Shown here: positions 34,446 to 45,881 of the stretch, piece after piece
Layout: each line of letters opens with the position of its first letter
Position numbering within the stretch: position 1 is the first letter of the stretch
NCBI GenBank assembly: GCA_000467715.1
Contig: AJFK01000464.1
Coordinates: 119,475 to 183,474, forward strand
Length of the DNA stretch: 64,000 nt
DNA from: Hysterium pulicare CBS 123377
Lineage: Eukaryota > Ascomycota > Dothideomycetes > Hysteriales > Hysteriaceae
Direction: 5' to 3'
Notes under the pieces: generated by a model
What the model was told of the DNA's origin: nothing
Databases searched by the model: none
The model's input: the letters and a program-made list of their open reading frames with translations, nothing else
Program-made: the position numbers and the translations under genes

Positions 34446-35556
34446 TTAGCGATCTCCAAGATCAAACCCTGTGGTTCGCCCTTCATTGTGATCATGTCCA
34501 TAAGCCAAGGGATCCTCTGGCTTAGGTCTCGGGGCCCAATTCCAAGGCATCCAACCTCCCTGGCTCCCGGTTCTCTCGTTGGGTGGCCTTTCTCTATCCA
34601 ACTCGTCCCTCTCAATCCGATCGAACTCCAATTCGCTCCGACTCTTAGCCAGACCCCCATCACCACTTCCATACGCCCTCTCTCCATCCCTCTGGTCCAT
34701 AAGGTTAACCTGCTCGCGATCAAACGCCTGCAACAAGACCATCAACCGCTGTCTCTGCGTGGCCAGATAACTCAACCTCTCCTCGTTATCCTCGATATTA
34801 GGCGGAATCAACGTGCCACTCTGGCTCATCTCTTCAGCCTGCGCATCGCGGTTCCCACTGTATACGCCAGTAGCACCGCTCAAAGCCTGCGACATCAAAC
34901 CATAGAAATCTGTATCCCCACGCGCACTCGGCATATTGAATCTTGCCATAAGCGTCTGCGCATAGCTTGCGTTTCTACTTGGAGGCGGACTAGGCGCTCT
35001 AGGCGGAAATCCTAAGACATTCACTTTCGCCCATTCGATCGCCTGTTTCAGATATTGGAGTCCGGCGGACTTGGCCCGCTCATGTGCATCCGAGATGAAA
35101 TTATCGATTTCGCGCTCGTGCTGCGAGAGGAAGGGGCCGATGTGCTCGCGATAGATGAGCGTGGCACCTTGGGAGCCGGGCATGACGAGGTAGAGGTGGA
35201 GAAAGAGGCGGAACCAGGCGTAGAAGGGGATCCATGTCAGGATGAAGTCAAAGGTAGATTCAACGAGGTGAAGGAGGGAGAGTGTTACGAAGTACATGAG
35301 CCATGGCGAGAGGAGGGCGGGGTCGGAGGTGTGGAGGGCTTTGTAGGAGGCGAAGATGGGAAAGAGGATTGTGGCGACGATTCTAGAGATTTGTGAGTAC
35401 TGTTGTGTATTCTAGATAGCTCTTGAAAGGTAGAGACCAGCTATCGTAATACCCATGCGACACAGATCAAGCTCCGGAGCTCCAGAGCTCGGGGTTTGGC
35501 GGGGCTGCGGATAGTGGAGCTACTTACGTGAGAGCATCTGCTATGAAGCTGAACAT
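34446..35556 (-). CDS. REEP/Yop1 (TB2/DP1/HVA22) family ER membrane protein
   Basis: Exons 35556-35528 (29 nt) and 35382-34446 around a 145-nt intron, coding 321 residues. The N-terminal ~110 residues are the TB2/DP1/HVA22 domain with hydrophobic hairpins (ATILFPIFASYKAL, LMYFVTLSLLHLVESTFDFI, TWIPFYAWFRLFLHLYLVMP) and then GATLIYREHIGPFL. Family members wedge into the ER membrane and help shape tubules. The long C-terminal part (proline-rich near 140, then charged) is longer than in yeast Yop1 and fits the fungal REEP-like group with extended tails. Tail to tail with MGM101, stop codons 300 bp apart, with nothing visible between them. Confidence 0.9.
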
Positions 35557-36407
35557 TTTGTTTGAGGATATTTGTGGAAGTAGTCCGGACAAGAAGAGAG
35601 GGGAAGGCCTACTTATGAGGCCAGCAGCTCGTAAGCGTGACAGATGTGAAGCAGCGTAAGAGTGGTAAAGGTCACAAGGGTCATCTGGAGCTTAATCGAT
35701 AAGTACTTATCGGTCCTTTTGTTCCCCGCGATAGCCGGTGCTTTGTCCGAGCGTCAGGCTGCATCTGTAATGACGAGTCTGTCAAACCTGAGTTGAGAAC
35801 AAAGATGTGGATGACCTGCTCATTTGAGCATGGGATTGTCTTTGCGACACTCACTTTTGAGGGCATTGAGCAAACTGGCGGGGTCATTTGAGCCGGGATA
35901 GTGCACTTGAGCAATGTTGCCTCTTTTAGCATGGTCGGATCGAGCGTTAGTGAACAGCACTTCAGACCAGACCATCGCGACCAACTCAGGCGGACTATCA
36001 TCTGAAAGATATTATAACTTGCTAAAAGTATCCCTCTTCAATCTACTAAGCCCAATGATTGCTCAGATATCTTGGTTTAGTCACGATTCTCCGGTCTCTC
36101 TTTAGGGGAGCAGACGATTCCGATCAAATGCCCCAAAATGTACCCACCAGCATGATTACCAGAAAACAACCCTGTCAATGTATCTTCTTATATCTTCCAG
36201 TATCATTGGATATCGGATAAGGCTGAGGAGTGAGCTGGATTGCGTCGCCTGCAGCTGAACCCTCCAAGGCGTTCTCAGCCTTGCATCGAAAATTAGATAA
36301 CATCTCACGAGGATACGCATCCCATTTTCATCTCCTTTTCACTCCGTCGTTACTTTTCCTGAAACGTCTTCTGTTAAGAGAACCACTTCTCAACTAAGTT
36401 GGCCAAT
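35557..36407. other. Divergent intergenic region (REEP-like / HeLo-like copy 2)
   Basis: About 0.85 kb with both promoters. Several TTGAGC/TTTGAGC hexamers cluster at about 35822-35915, possibly chance. A 106-codon frame on the minus strand here has no support. Confidence 0.5.
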
Positions 36408-38414
36408 ATGGACGCCGCAGCGGGAGGATTCGCCGTTGTATCCTTGTCCATACAGCTTGTGCAGATTGTGGAATCAATTCGCACTTTTACTAAAGCCGTG
36501 AAAGGTGCTCCAGAAGAAATTCAAAGACTCCAAGAGACTCTTGAACAGCTACATGCTCTCCTAAACGGCACAAGGGATGTCTTTGAACAGCAAGCATCGC
36601 TTGAGGGTGCACCAGCACCATCTACGACCATACTCGACATTCTAAGTACATGCAAGCGCCATTTGCAACCTTTACAAGGTGTTGTAAAAATACATCAAAA
36701 CCCAAATGTCCATAATAAATCCAAAACAAGGACTTGGGCTTCGATGAAGCTAGCGTTCAAGACCAAGGATATCTTGAACTACGAAGATCATATTCAGAAA
36801 GCGATCACGAAGCTCAATACTGTGTTAACCCTAAACAACACATATCTACAGTAAGTTTCAAATGAATGGGCAAGACGCTAGCTAACAGATGCGAAGGTTG
36901 CACTGCATGAGATCAACTCGGGCGATAACTACATACTTCGATCCGGGACAACCAAGCGACACCGCCCAATGCATACGGAATATTCCTGAAGTCGAGACTG
37001 CTTTTGGATCGTACAATTTACAGTTGAATCTCAACCGAACAGCCTTAAGATTCAAGCGCAAGTCCGTTCAGATTCATCCTGCTTTGAGAATTCTTGGCAT
37101 ACATGCATATAAGGAAGTTTGGAGTGTTTGCAGGTGCCAAAACGTACCTGGACCTTGCAAAAAGGAGAAAAATACTCAACTCAGTGAAAACGTCATGCTG
37201 TGCTATACCTCACCGAATCTCAATCGTGGTGTGCAACTAAGTTATCGTAGTCCGTACGGTAGAATCCTCCCATCCCTGTCCACGTATCCAATTCTATCTT
37301 TTTGCTCTCCTGTTTTCAAAGTCTTTTGGGAAGGAAGCCTTTCGGAAGTACAGCAATGCTTGAGCTCAGGCGCAGTTCATCCTTTTACGCGGGACGAATA
37401 TGGCAAAACTTTACTACACGTATGAGCTTGAGGAATCATGAAAAAACTTCCTGCTATGATATGCTGACTAAATTTCAGATTGCTGCGCTTCACTGGCATG
37501 TCGAAGTATGCGAGCTCCTTATACACTTGGGTGTTAGAAGTGAAGATAGCCCCGATTTTGGTAACCCTCTTGAGTTTTCAGCGAGACGTGTATCATTGGA
37601 TTCTGACCCGCTTAGACGACAAGTGGATACCATGAGAGTTCTTCTAGAGAAGACTGATTGCAGTATTCAACATCATGCGTGCTCGCTAAATGCTATGATA
37701 TGGTCATATGCACCGGTTAGCACACAAGAATGGTTATACAAACAAGGAGAAGCAACTGAGTGTCAGCATGAGTTGGAAGAGTTCCAGGCGCATTGCCTTA
37801 CCGCATCGCTAAGAAGGTTATCCCGGTCAAATTCCCCGTCGCTTCCTCAATTCGTTGCTAAGTTGGCTTCTTCTGTCGTTGGAGTTGGGAAGCCACTCGA
37901 GCTACTGGACGAGTTATTTGCCTATGATGATGAACGCTCCAGCAAAACGATAGGTGATGTCTGGATGCAAGTACTGAATCTAGCAGGAATCAACATCGAG
38001 TCGTATCTCATGCACGAGCTGAGCTCGCACCAGAGCGGTTTCTTGACTAAGTACTCCGATTGCCATCCAGATCGTCGTAAAAGAATTATCATAAAACACA
38101 GCACCGAGTACAGCTGGACGTTACGATGGCAATGGGTGCTCAATCCTGACTTCCCTGGGTTCATTGTGGCGAATGAGTACCGAAATATGGGGCACCCTCA
38201 CCACAGCGGGGTCAGCTTTGGGGACTGGACATGGCCTTACGTTTATTCAGGGGTTGAGCATTACTTATTCTTTTATCCTAAAGACCAGAATTGGCAGAGA
38301 AGAAAGAATCTGAGAGAAGAACGCTTCAACCGGCGCATGGCAGCTAAGGCGCGAAAATTTGAGGACAAATCATTGCGAACACGATACCACGTTCCCGGAT
38401 CTTGGATGGACTAA
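36408..38414 (+). CDS. HeLo-like N-terminal / ankyrin protein, copy 2
   Basis: Exons 36408-36850, 36897-37419, 37479-38414, coding 633 residues. The first intron is 46 nt with an AAG acceptor, chosen because the earlier CAG gives a stop. Residues 1-148 (MDAAAGGFAVVSLSIQLVQI, TKAVKGAPEEIQRLQETLEQ) match the helical N-terminal domain of copy 1. An ankyrin-like unit (FTRDEYGKTLLH joined to IAALHWHVEVCELLIHLG) follows near 310-345. The C-terminal block has KRIIIKHSTEYSWTLRWQW, LNPDFPGFIVANEY and the end PGSWMD. Like copy 1 it lacks any nucleotide-binding domain. Start ATG 36408 aligns with the copy 1 start. The copies lie 18 kb apart in opposite orientations with identical exon phases, so they arose by duplication; protein divergence is considerable. 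Confidence 0.82.
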
Positions 38415-38978
38415 GATATCGATAATTCAAACATAGCCCAAGGCCGTGGATCTGATTATACAAGGATCATCATGGCCAAGAACACGGAGAAAGTGAATGG
38501 CCTAGGATATAATGGTGCAATACATCATGGCCTTACATCCTAAACCGTTTTCTACCCCTTCAAGACAAGATTTTCCGTCACACACAACTTTTTGGCTCAG
38601 TTTCAAGAGGGGAACTGGCTTGAAAGCCCCGGACGGAACTCGAGGTATCTATGCAGACTGGCTAGCAACGATTTTGATCGGCGTGGCAATACTTTCTAAG
38701 GGACCAGTATTTCTTTTACCCATGTTTGGAGTTTTCTTGGGATGAATGAAGTCACGAAGTCACGTTGGTTCAAATTTCGTTGATTATTTTGTAATTACTC
38801 CATTCCACGAAAACGACAAGGCCCTATCTAATTATTTACCCAATTACATTTCATATACAAACAAAACGCTCACCGCGACTTACTGCACCCTTCCTTCCAA
38901 CAAAATTATCCCGACTATACATCCTTCCATCATCGATAACTCTACTCCTTTCTGCTATCCAACCCAATTTATGACTCC
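38415..38978. other. Convergent intergenic region
   Basis: About 560 bp between two gene ends (HeLo-like copy 2 and the MFS carrier). AT-rich 3' flank, no coding signal. Confidence 0.5.
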
Positions 38979-40929
38979 TCACTCCCTCCTGATCTCCGGC
39001 GCCTCCCTAACCACCCCCTCCGCATCCGGCAAACTCTGCTCATTGCCCAACTTCGGATCTCTAATCACCAAACTAAACGCAATAAGCGGGACACAAAGGC
39101 AAATCCCCGTAACACAAAGCAGCCTCTGCGTATGCTTGTACGCCGCAACCATAGCCTGCCTCTCCGGCGTCGCCATCGTATAATTAATCGCGAAGGTGAA
39201 GGGATCACCATACGCAGAAGCCGCGAGTGTAGCATTTCCGAGTTGTTTGGCGAGTTCGGAGGGAAGGACTTGTGTCCAGATGGCACCGGATATGGTGTTG
39301 CCGAGAGCAGAACCGATGTTGTAGCAGGCGAGGTAGAGACCTGTTATCACGGCTACGTGCTCGTGTTTTGTGGCTGCTTGGATGGAAGCTTGAGCTGGGT
39401 AAGGGAAAAGCCCGCCTGCGATACCGAGGAGGACTTGAGCCCCTATGATGCCGGAGTGGGAGGAGCCTCCGCTGCCGCCGCGATAGTTTATTAGGAGGCC
39501 GAAAGCGACGAGGAAGAGCACTGTACCGAAGATAATGAAGGGTTTCAGGCGCCGGACTTTGTAGACCACGAGACCGAGGATCGGACCTGTTATTACGGAG
39601 GCGAAGCTGTAGAGGGAGGAGATTCGAGTGGCAGACTTCACGGACTCGTTGAAGGCGACTATGAGGACGGTGTAGAGGTAGTCACCTTGCATGTACCAGG
39701 AAGTATTAAGCATTATTGCGATACCGAGGGCGCCCCATACGGCGCGATCTTTCAGAAGATGGAACGGGACCATAGGGTGCGGGCACCATCGTTCCCAGAA
39801 AATAAAGCAGGGGATGCAGAGGATGCCGATAACGAGTGGTGCGATGACGCGAGCTGTGTGCCATTTCGTATGCGCGCCGCCGGCTATGGTGAGAGGGACG
39901 AGAATAAGAGCGAACACGGCGATTAAGAGGATGATTCCTACGACGTCGAGTTGCCAGAAGAGGGAGACGAGGAGACGCTTGAAGCCGAGCATTTGGTAAG
40001 GGGTCTTGTAGTTTGTGAGGCCGACTCTTTTCTTTGCTCGGCGGTGGGCAATGAAGAGAGCAGCAATTAAAGGAATTGCTGATACAGTGTAGATGATCGC
40101 CCACATACCGACGCCCCATCTCCAGCCTGCGTTTTTGAGGGTTGCGGAACTGATGTCTCCGCTTACCCAAGTGTTGATCTGATGGGATTAGTATTAAGTG
40201 TGAAGACTTGTTTCTTGTTTGAACGCTACTCACAATGAAAGGTAGCGCAGGGATGTACGAGAAGAAGAGACGTGCCCGGAGGGAGGTAACATCTGCGATG
40301 ATAACCTCTACCAGGAGGATGATACATGTGTATCCGATCTGGTAGAGTACGGCACCCGCACAGAAGGATTTGACGCCATTTGAAGTAGCTTCAACAATGG
40401 TTCCTTCGAGAATGTTAACTAGTATTAGATAAATCACTCCCTCATTGAGTACTACATACCGATTATATAGAATAACACCGAGATGAGAACCAATTCGACT
40501 CTTCCGAACACATCCGCAATCTTGGCTGCAGTAGGCTAAAATTTCTCAGCATTGGTTTTGCAGGGTATGAAATGTTTTTAATACCTGAGCTGCTGCAGCA
40601 ATCACACTTCGGAGAACAGTAATCGTAGCGAGCAAGGAATGTTGCGCAAAGCTTGCTGTTGCGTTCGGCTATTTGAAGATTAGTGAGTTGTACCGATCCG
40701 GATATTTTGACCACGAACGAACCTGATACGTATAGCGCAAAGTTCCATCAAGAGAGTAAGCATAAGCTACGATGAAAACACCAATGAACAGTAAAGTCCG
40801 GTCGAGTAAGGTGATCTGAGAAGATATAACCTCGATTCGCTTAACACCGGGACTGGTGTCTCCAGTGAGAAGGATCTCATCATCAGGGACATGAGCGACA
40901 CCGTTGTCTTGCAGTCTCTTCTCATCCAT
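38979..40929 (-). CDS. MFS siderophore-iron transporter (SIT/MirB type)
   Basis: Five exons: 40929-40723, 40668-40585, 40535-40460, 40403-40234, 40178-38979, coding 578 residues, as expected for the 14-helix SIT family. The N-terminal part reads [20 protein letters not shown], then [20 protein letters not shown] and [20 protein letters not shown], which are characteristic of MirB/Sit1/ARN carriers. These import ferric siderophores across the plasma membrane with protons. Later helices include FYIIGTIVEA and [20 protein letters not shown]. The frame upstream of ATG 40929 would need a TTG start, so ATG was chosen. All introns have GT-AG ends. No siderophore synthetase gene is nearby. Iron-dependent repression through a GATA factor would be usual; see the candidate site at 41653. 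Confidence 0.93.
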
Positions 40930-41903
40930 TTTGGCCGAACGCAAATTAAGAAGCAAGAATACACAGAGGGGGATTCCCGGGTTTATAAGATCGATTGATA
41001 AGATGACCTCAGTGCGCTTACTGCATATAGTTTAGTGCATATAACGAGCTCTGAGAATTTTCTAGTGGGGATCGTCGGGCGATAGTTACCGGTTACTCCC
41101 AATACATGCGGGCTTACGCATGCGGTAGGCGGACTTTGTACTCCACCAAGCATTAGAATCTGGGCAGGTAAATTGCGCAATGAGCGGTTGCGGTCACCGA
41201 CAGCTATCTTCTGGATAACTTCGTTCTCAATACTACTGGCCACTCTCCTCTCTGGTGGGAACTGGGACCAGGCTTTGCGCGGGTTTGTTGATCAGCATTA
41301 CTCAATAACGACGGGAAACGAAATGATTATCATATCTAATCTGATCCTACGGACTAGGATCTCATGCTCAACACTACTTGGCATCTGTCATGAATCCAGG
41401 TACGTGGATCATGGTGGTTCCCTAGGGAGCCTAGTACGGAGTGTCCGATACTCGGAGATGACGTCTCGACAAATTTGCGTTCTCAAGATCACATATGTAG
41501 TATGGACAGACGTCTGGGCGGATGTCCACTGAATCGTGCGTCCTCTTGGAGATGCTCGGCGGAGGAAGCGACCTGTAGATGTGACGTTGGAGAAAAGCAA
41601 AGAGGGCAATGCGTGACTATTCATCGCAATACGATAGCTTGAGGGCTTTCGACTATCTGATCGTGATAAGGATTCACGGACTGGGAGGAAGTTTCAGTAT
41701 CTTTAAAGGTAGAGTTGTGATATCCACGGGTGGCTGGGACAAGCAAATATGCACGTGATGCGCAAACAGCCGAGGCATTCCCGGCCTCCAACAATTCGGC
41801 ATCACCGCCGCGCTCTACGAAACGTAACCTCATCCTCCTGGTTTCCTAGACTGCTTGTTCTAACGCTATTCATGCACCTCATCTTGAGGCCTAGATAGCA
41901 ATA
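40930..41903. other. Divergent intergenic region (siderophore carrier / PEX14)
   Basis: About 1 kb holding both promoters. Several GATA cores occur, including TGATAAG at about 40993 and 41664. Open frames here have no coding support. Confidence 0.5.
41653..41661 (-). promoter_or_regulatory. Candidate GATA-factor site (ATCAGATAG)
   Basis: On the minus strand it reads ATCAGATAG, one base from ATCWGATAA, the site bound by SREA-type iron regulators. About 720 bp upstream of the siderophore carrier start, with another GATAAG a few bases away. Short and imperfect, so weak. Confidence 0.25.
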
Positions 41904-43161
41904 ATGGTCCGCGAGGACCTTATCACGTCGGCTGTAAGTTGTCTGTCTCACACCCATAGGTATCAATACTAATCGGATCTCAGGTTTCCTGTATGTTCAA
42001 GCTCATCCCAGCCTCGTCATCTGGTGGTGTCTGACAGTATTTCCAGTTCTTCAAGATCCTTCAGTCGCCAGCGCGCCTGTCGATAAGCGCATTGCCTTTC
42101 TCCAGTCCAAGAACCTCACACAGGAAGAGATAGACATATCTCTAGCGCGTGCCGCCGAAGATCCCACCGCCCCTTCTCCTTCTACAGCGCCGCCCTCTAC
42201 ACCATCAAACTATGGTTATAGGCAACCTCCGCCGCCGCCTGGGTACGGAGCTTATCCGCCGGGATACTGGCAACAGTCTCCTCCACCAGAGTGAGTTATC
42301 CTTGGGCAGATTCGCTAGCTTATGAAAGGCTAATATTCATGAAGGCCTCCCAAACGTGACTGGCGCGACTACTTTATCATGGCCACCGTTATGGGTGGCG
42401 TAGGCTACGGACTCTATTTTACCGCCAAACGTTACATCATCCCTCTAATTTCTCCACCTACTCCACCGCAGCTTCAACAAGACAAAGCTTCTATCGACGA
42501 ATCTTTCAACCGTGCTTTTGCGTTGCTGGACCAGCTCAATACTGATACGACCGCATTGAAGGCGTCGGAAGAGACAAGAACCAACAGACTAGATGCGGCG
42601 CTAGGCGAGATGGAGAGTGTTCTGGGAAGCTTAAAGGAGGCATCAAGGCGCCAAGGAGATGATAATAGAAGGATTGAGGATGATGTGAGAGGTCTAAGGG
42701 AATTGATTCCCAAGGCATTAGATGCACACCGTGAAACGACAGACGGGCGGTTGAAGGAGTTATCAACCGAGCTGAAGAGCTTGAAGACTTTAGTGGGGAA
42801 TAGGATGGGCTCTGGCGCTGCTAGACCCTCGAGTACCAGTGGTAACTTCTATGGAATGGGTCAAGCTTCAGCCTCAACTCCGAATGTCAACGGCACGCCC
42901 GGAACTTCCACACCTGCACCTGCCACTAGTGGACAGACGAATAGCACCAGTGGAGCGGCAGATGGACAAGGAGCAAGCAGTGCCACCTCAACTGCTACGC
43001 CAGCTCCGGAGAGATCGCAGACTTCTTCCCCATACGGGAGAATGGCGAATGGAAGAGCAGCCATCCCTGCATGGCAAATGGCAGCGGCGAAGAAGAACGA
43101 GGAGCAGAAGAAGGATACCAGCGAGAGTGGTACAGTTACTGAAGCTGGCCCCGGCTCATAA
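41904..43161 (+). CDS. PEX14: Peroxisomal membrane protein Pex14
   Basis: Four exons: 41904-41933, 41984-41990 (7 nt), 42047-42290, 42345-43161, coding 365 residues. Pex14 is the docking protein for the Pex5/Pex7 import receptors. Splicing through the 7-nt exon gives MVREDLITSAVSFLQDPSVA, the conserved N-terminal receptor-binding helix; skipping it breaks the frame. Then come RIAFLQSKNLTQEEID, a Pro-rich stretch (QPPPPPGYGAYPPGYW), a hydrophobic segment (DYFIMATVMGGVGYGLYFTA), a coiled coil around 145-230, and a Ser/Thr/Ala-rich disordered tail. The last intron uses an AAG acceptor, supported by the conserved PPKRDWRDYF that follows. Confidence 0.95.
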
Positions 43162-43493
43162 ATGTGAGGGATCTGAGAAGCTGTCTACACAAATCTGTTT
43201 ATAGGGAAAAGGTTAGGCATTTCTGGTCTGTATTATTCCTAGCCTTTTAATCTGAGGACCCAATGTACAAGGAGTAATGCTGCCAGAGCCAAATGACGTC
43301 TATGTGAGTGCTGAGTATGCAGTTCTCAGGTTGACGTATCTATCTCGTGATTCGCAACCGCGTTCCTTCCTAGTGCAGCTTCCAGCTCAACCTTGATTAC
43401 ACAACTCGTCTGGTTCCACGTTCTTAAGCTTCTACCCCAACACTCTCACTTCTGCTTCACTTTCGTTCTCCATCTCCCTTCGTCTCTTTGCAT
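43162..43493. other. Short spacer before the zinc-finger gene
   Basis: About 330 bp, ending in a pyrimidine-rich tract (CTTCTACCCC...CATCTCCCTTC) just before the ATG. Likely promoter and 5' UTR. Confidence 0.5.
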
Positions 43494-45281
43494 ATGCCAT
43501 ACTACGAATACCAATGCGAGACATGCGACCGATGGTTCGTCAGCTATCGCGCTGCGGAGCAGCACATGGATGCTGTTGGACATTGGCCAGAGTTCGAATG
43601 CGAAACATGTGACAGAACGTTTAGGACCGAAAAGGGTGCGGACCAGCACATGGATGCCCTGGGACATTGGGCTCCAGAATTTGACTGCGAGACCTGTGAC
43701 AGAACCTTCAGGACCGAAAAGGGTGCGGACCAGCACATGGATGCTCTCGGACACTGGGCTCCGGAATTCGACTGCGAGACGTGTGAGAGGACGTTTAGGA
43801 CCGAAAAGGGTGCGGAGCAGCACATGGATGCTCTCGGACATTGGGCTCCAGAGTTCGACTGCGAAACATGTGAGAGGACCTTTAAGACTGAGAAGGGTGC
43901 AGACCAGCACATGGATGCTCTCGGACACTGGGCTCCGGAGTTCGACTGTGAGCGGTGCGACAAAACCTTTAGGACACAAGATGCTGCTAATAAGCACATG
44001 GACGCCAAAAACCACTGGGCAATTGAGTGCAAGAGATGTGAAAGGACCTTCGAGACCCAGGATGCAGCCAATAAGCACATGGATACCATGAACCACTGGG
44101 CTTTCCAATGCGAGACTTGTATCATCACTTTCAGGACTCAAGGTGCTGTCAACAGGCACATGGATATCAGTAAACACTGGGCTTTTCAATGCGAGACTTG
44201 TAATCAGCACTTTCAGTCTCAAGGAGCCGCCAGCAAGCACATGGATACTTTGCGGCATTGGGCTCCTCGGTGGGATTGTGAAATCTGCTCCGATCGATTC
44301 TTGAGCGAAAAAGATGCCAAACGGCATATGAATGAGAACAGCCACTGGCTCAAGCGCTGGAATTGTGAAGTCTGCTCCGAGCAATTCTTGAGCGAGAAAG
44401 CCGCCAAAGGGCATATGAACGAGAAGAATCACTGGCTCAAGCGTTGGGGCTGTGAAACGTGCTCCAAGAAGTTCTTGAGCGAGAAGGATGCCAAAGGGCA
44501 TATGAATGAGAACAACCACTGGCTCAAGAGGTGGGATTGTGAAACCTGCTCCGGGAAATTCTTGAGTGAGGAAGACGCCAAAGGACATATGAATGAGAAC
44601 GGTCACTGGCTCAAGCGGTGCACCCAATGTGACGAAGGGTTTCGAAATGAGCAAGAACTCCACGTGGTACGTCACTGAGCATTACAACATCTCTTCCCCA
44701 GAAGCATTTAACAATTTCAATCTTTCGTAGCACTTCCCGTCTCGTTCTTCCCCATTTTCCCGGCGTAGTCAAATACCTTCTATTTTGGATTCAGCTGACC
44801 AATTTACTAGCACTCTCGCACCCATATCACAGCCGACCTCCACTGCCCATTCTGTAATGAGCTCCTCACCACCGCCAGCGGCATAGCCAACCACCTAGAG
44901 ACAAATTCCTGTCCCAAGGCTCGTTTCATCAACTCTGTGGCGATCTACAACGAACTCTTCACACTCGATGTTAGCGGACTTATCACGAACAATCGCCCTA
45001 TTGACAACGAAAAACTATGGAACGGAAGCTCCTACGAGTGCCAAACGTGTAAGACGCAGTTTTACAAATTGATTGACATGATCAAACATTTGGCATCCGG
45101 ATCGCATCAGGTCCAGAAGTATCATTGCCCCAACAAGGAATGTGGAACACGCTTTACGACGTTGACAGCGCTGTTCAAGCACCTAGAGGATGCTAAGTGT
45201 GGGGCCGTGACCCATGAACGGGTTCTGAAGCTTGTCGTGGCATTTCTGAGGGCGAGTCCGAAATTCGCAGCTTTTATGTAG
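43494..45281 (+). CDS. C2H2 zinc-finger array protein (about 17 fingers)
   Basis: Exons 43494-44666 and 44811-45281 (phase-0 intron), coding 547 residues. Exon 1 holds 14 fingers spaced about 29 residues apart, mostly C-X2-C-X12-H-X5-H with HW after the last His (CETCDRTFRTEKGADQHMDA unit, then a CEXCSXXFLSEKDAKXHMNE unit). The 14th finger is completed across the intron (HSRTH), which supports the splice sites. Exon 2 adds CPFC, CQTC and CPNKEC fingers. The X5 spacing and short linkers resemble 'matrin/JAZ-like' or RNA-binding U1-type fingers more than classical DNA-binding TGEKP arrays, so RNA or protein binding is possible; this is inference. ATG 43494 is the first in frame. The repeated DNA also creates a long mirror frame on the opposite strand, which is not a gene. 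Confidence 0.85.
43599..43946 (+). repeat. Four tandem 87-bp units encoding zinc fingers 2-5
   Basis: Units begin at 43599, 43686, 43773 and 43860, each 87 bp (29 codons) and nearly identical in DNA. Differences are mostly third-position changes, pointing to recent amplification or gene conversion. Confidence 0.9.
44277..44624 (+). repeat. Four tandem 87-bp units encoding zinc fingers 10-13
   Basis: A second array with the same 87-bp period (units near 44277, 44364, 44451, 44538) but a different finger type (SEKDAKGHMNEN). Two distinct expansions therefore occurred within one gene. Confidence 0.85.
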
Positions 45282-45881
45282 CAAGGGATGTGCGCAATGT
45301 GGAAGCATATGCGTTTAGCAGATGGAGATTGGCACGGGTTTCGGAATCGCATTGTGTGGATCCATGTATAGCAGATTGAGCCGGCAAATGTGTGGTTTTG
45401 GCAAGGGCGTTTTCCGACGGCCTCTACTTACGAATGTATGAGGGATTTTGACAATGCTTATGCACACTTGCAAAAGCAGTGAGCCCAGTTTCAATTTCTG
45501 TATCATAGCCAAATCCTGGTGGTCGAATCCAAAGCACTCTTGACCCTAATATAATGAATCATTGTCTATTAAACCTATGCAAAGGCAGTACTTTTGAGTT
45601 TTCGCTTCAGGGCATAGAAGCCACAAGTCTCTATGGACTTTAGAATCATCATCCCCTTTTCCTCTACCGAATAAAGTCCTGCATCATGATTACCGTCTTA
45701 CCCTTTTAATATATTCTAGCCTCTCACCCCGCCCAAAAAGCCCTTCTACCCGTCTACCCCCAACCAAATTCGCACTCAACGCCTTCCACCATGTCCGCCA
45801 TGGCCACCATGTCCGCCCCTTCGACTCATCCGACGTCCCCGCTGCTCCTCCTCAAGCAGCCTACCCCAATCTACCATCTCA
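45282..45881. other. Convergent intergenic region
   Basis: About 600 bp between two gene ends. Repeated 'CATGTCCGCC' near 45790-45820 suggests a small local duplication. No gene called. Confidence 0.45.

Noticed and set aside
35681-36001. A 106-codon minus-strand frame between REEP-like and HeLo-like genes
   Set aside because: No family similarity, awkward composition, and it sits where two promoters are expected.
30582-40929. A secondary-metabolite cluster joining the P450, the MFS carrier and the adenylating enzyme
   Set aside because: They are separated by housekeeping genes (MGM101, REEP-like, BPL1) and no PKS, NRPS or terpene synthase is present.
43446-44675. A 409-codon open frame on the minus strand across the zinc-finger repeats
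   Set aside because: It is the mirror of a repeated 87-bp coding unit; its sequence simply repeats with the same period, has no independent family signal, and the plus strand has perfect C2H2 spacing.
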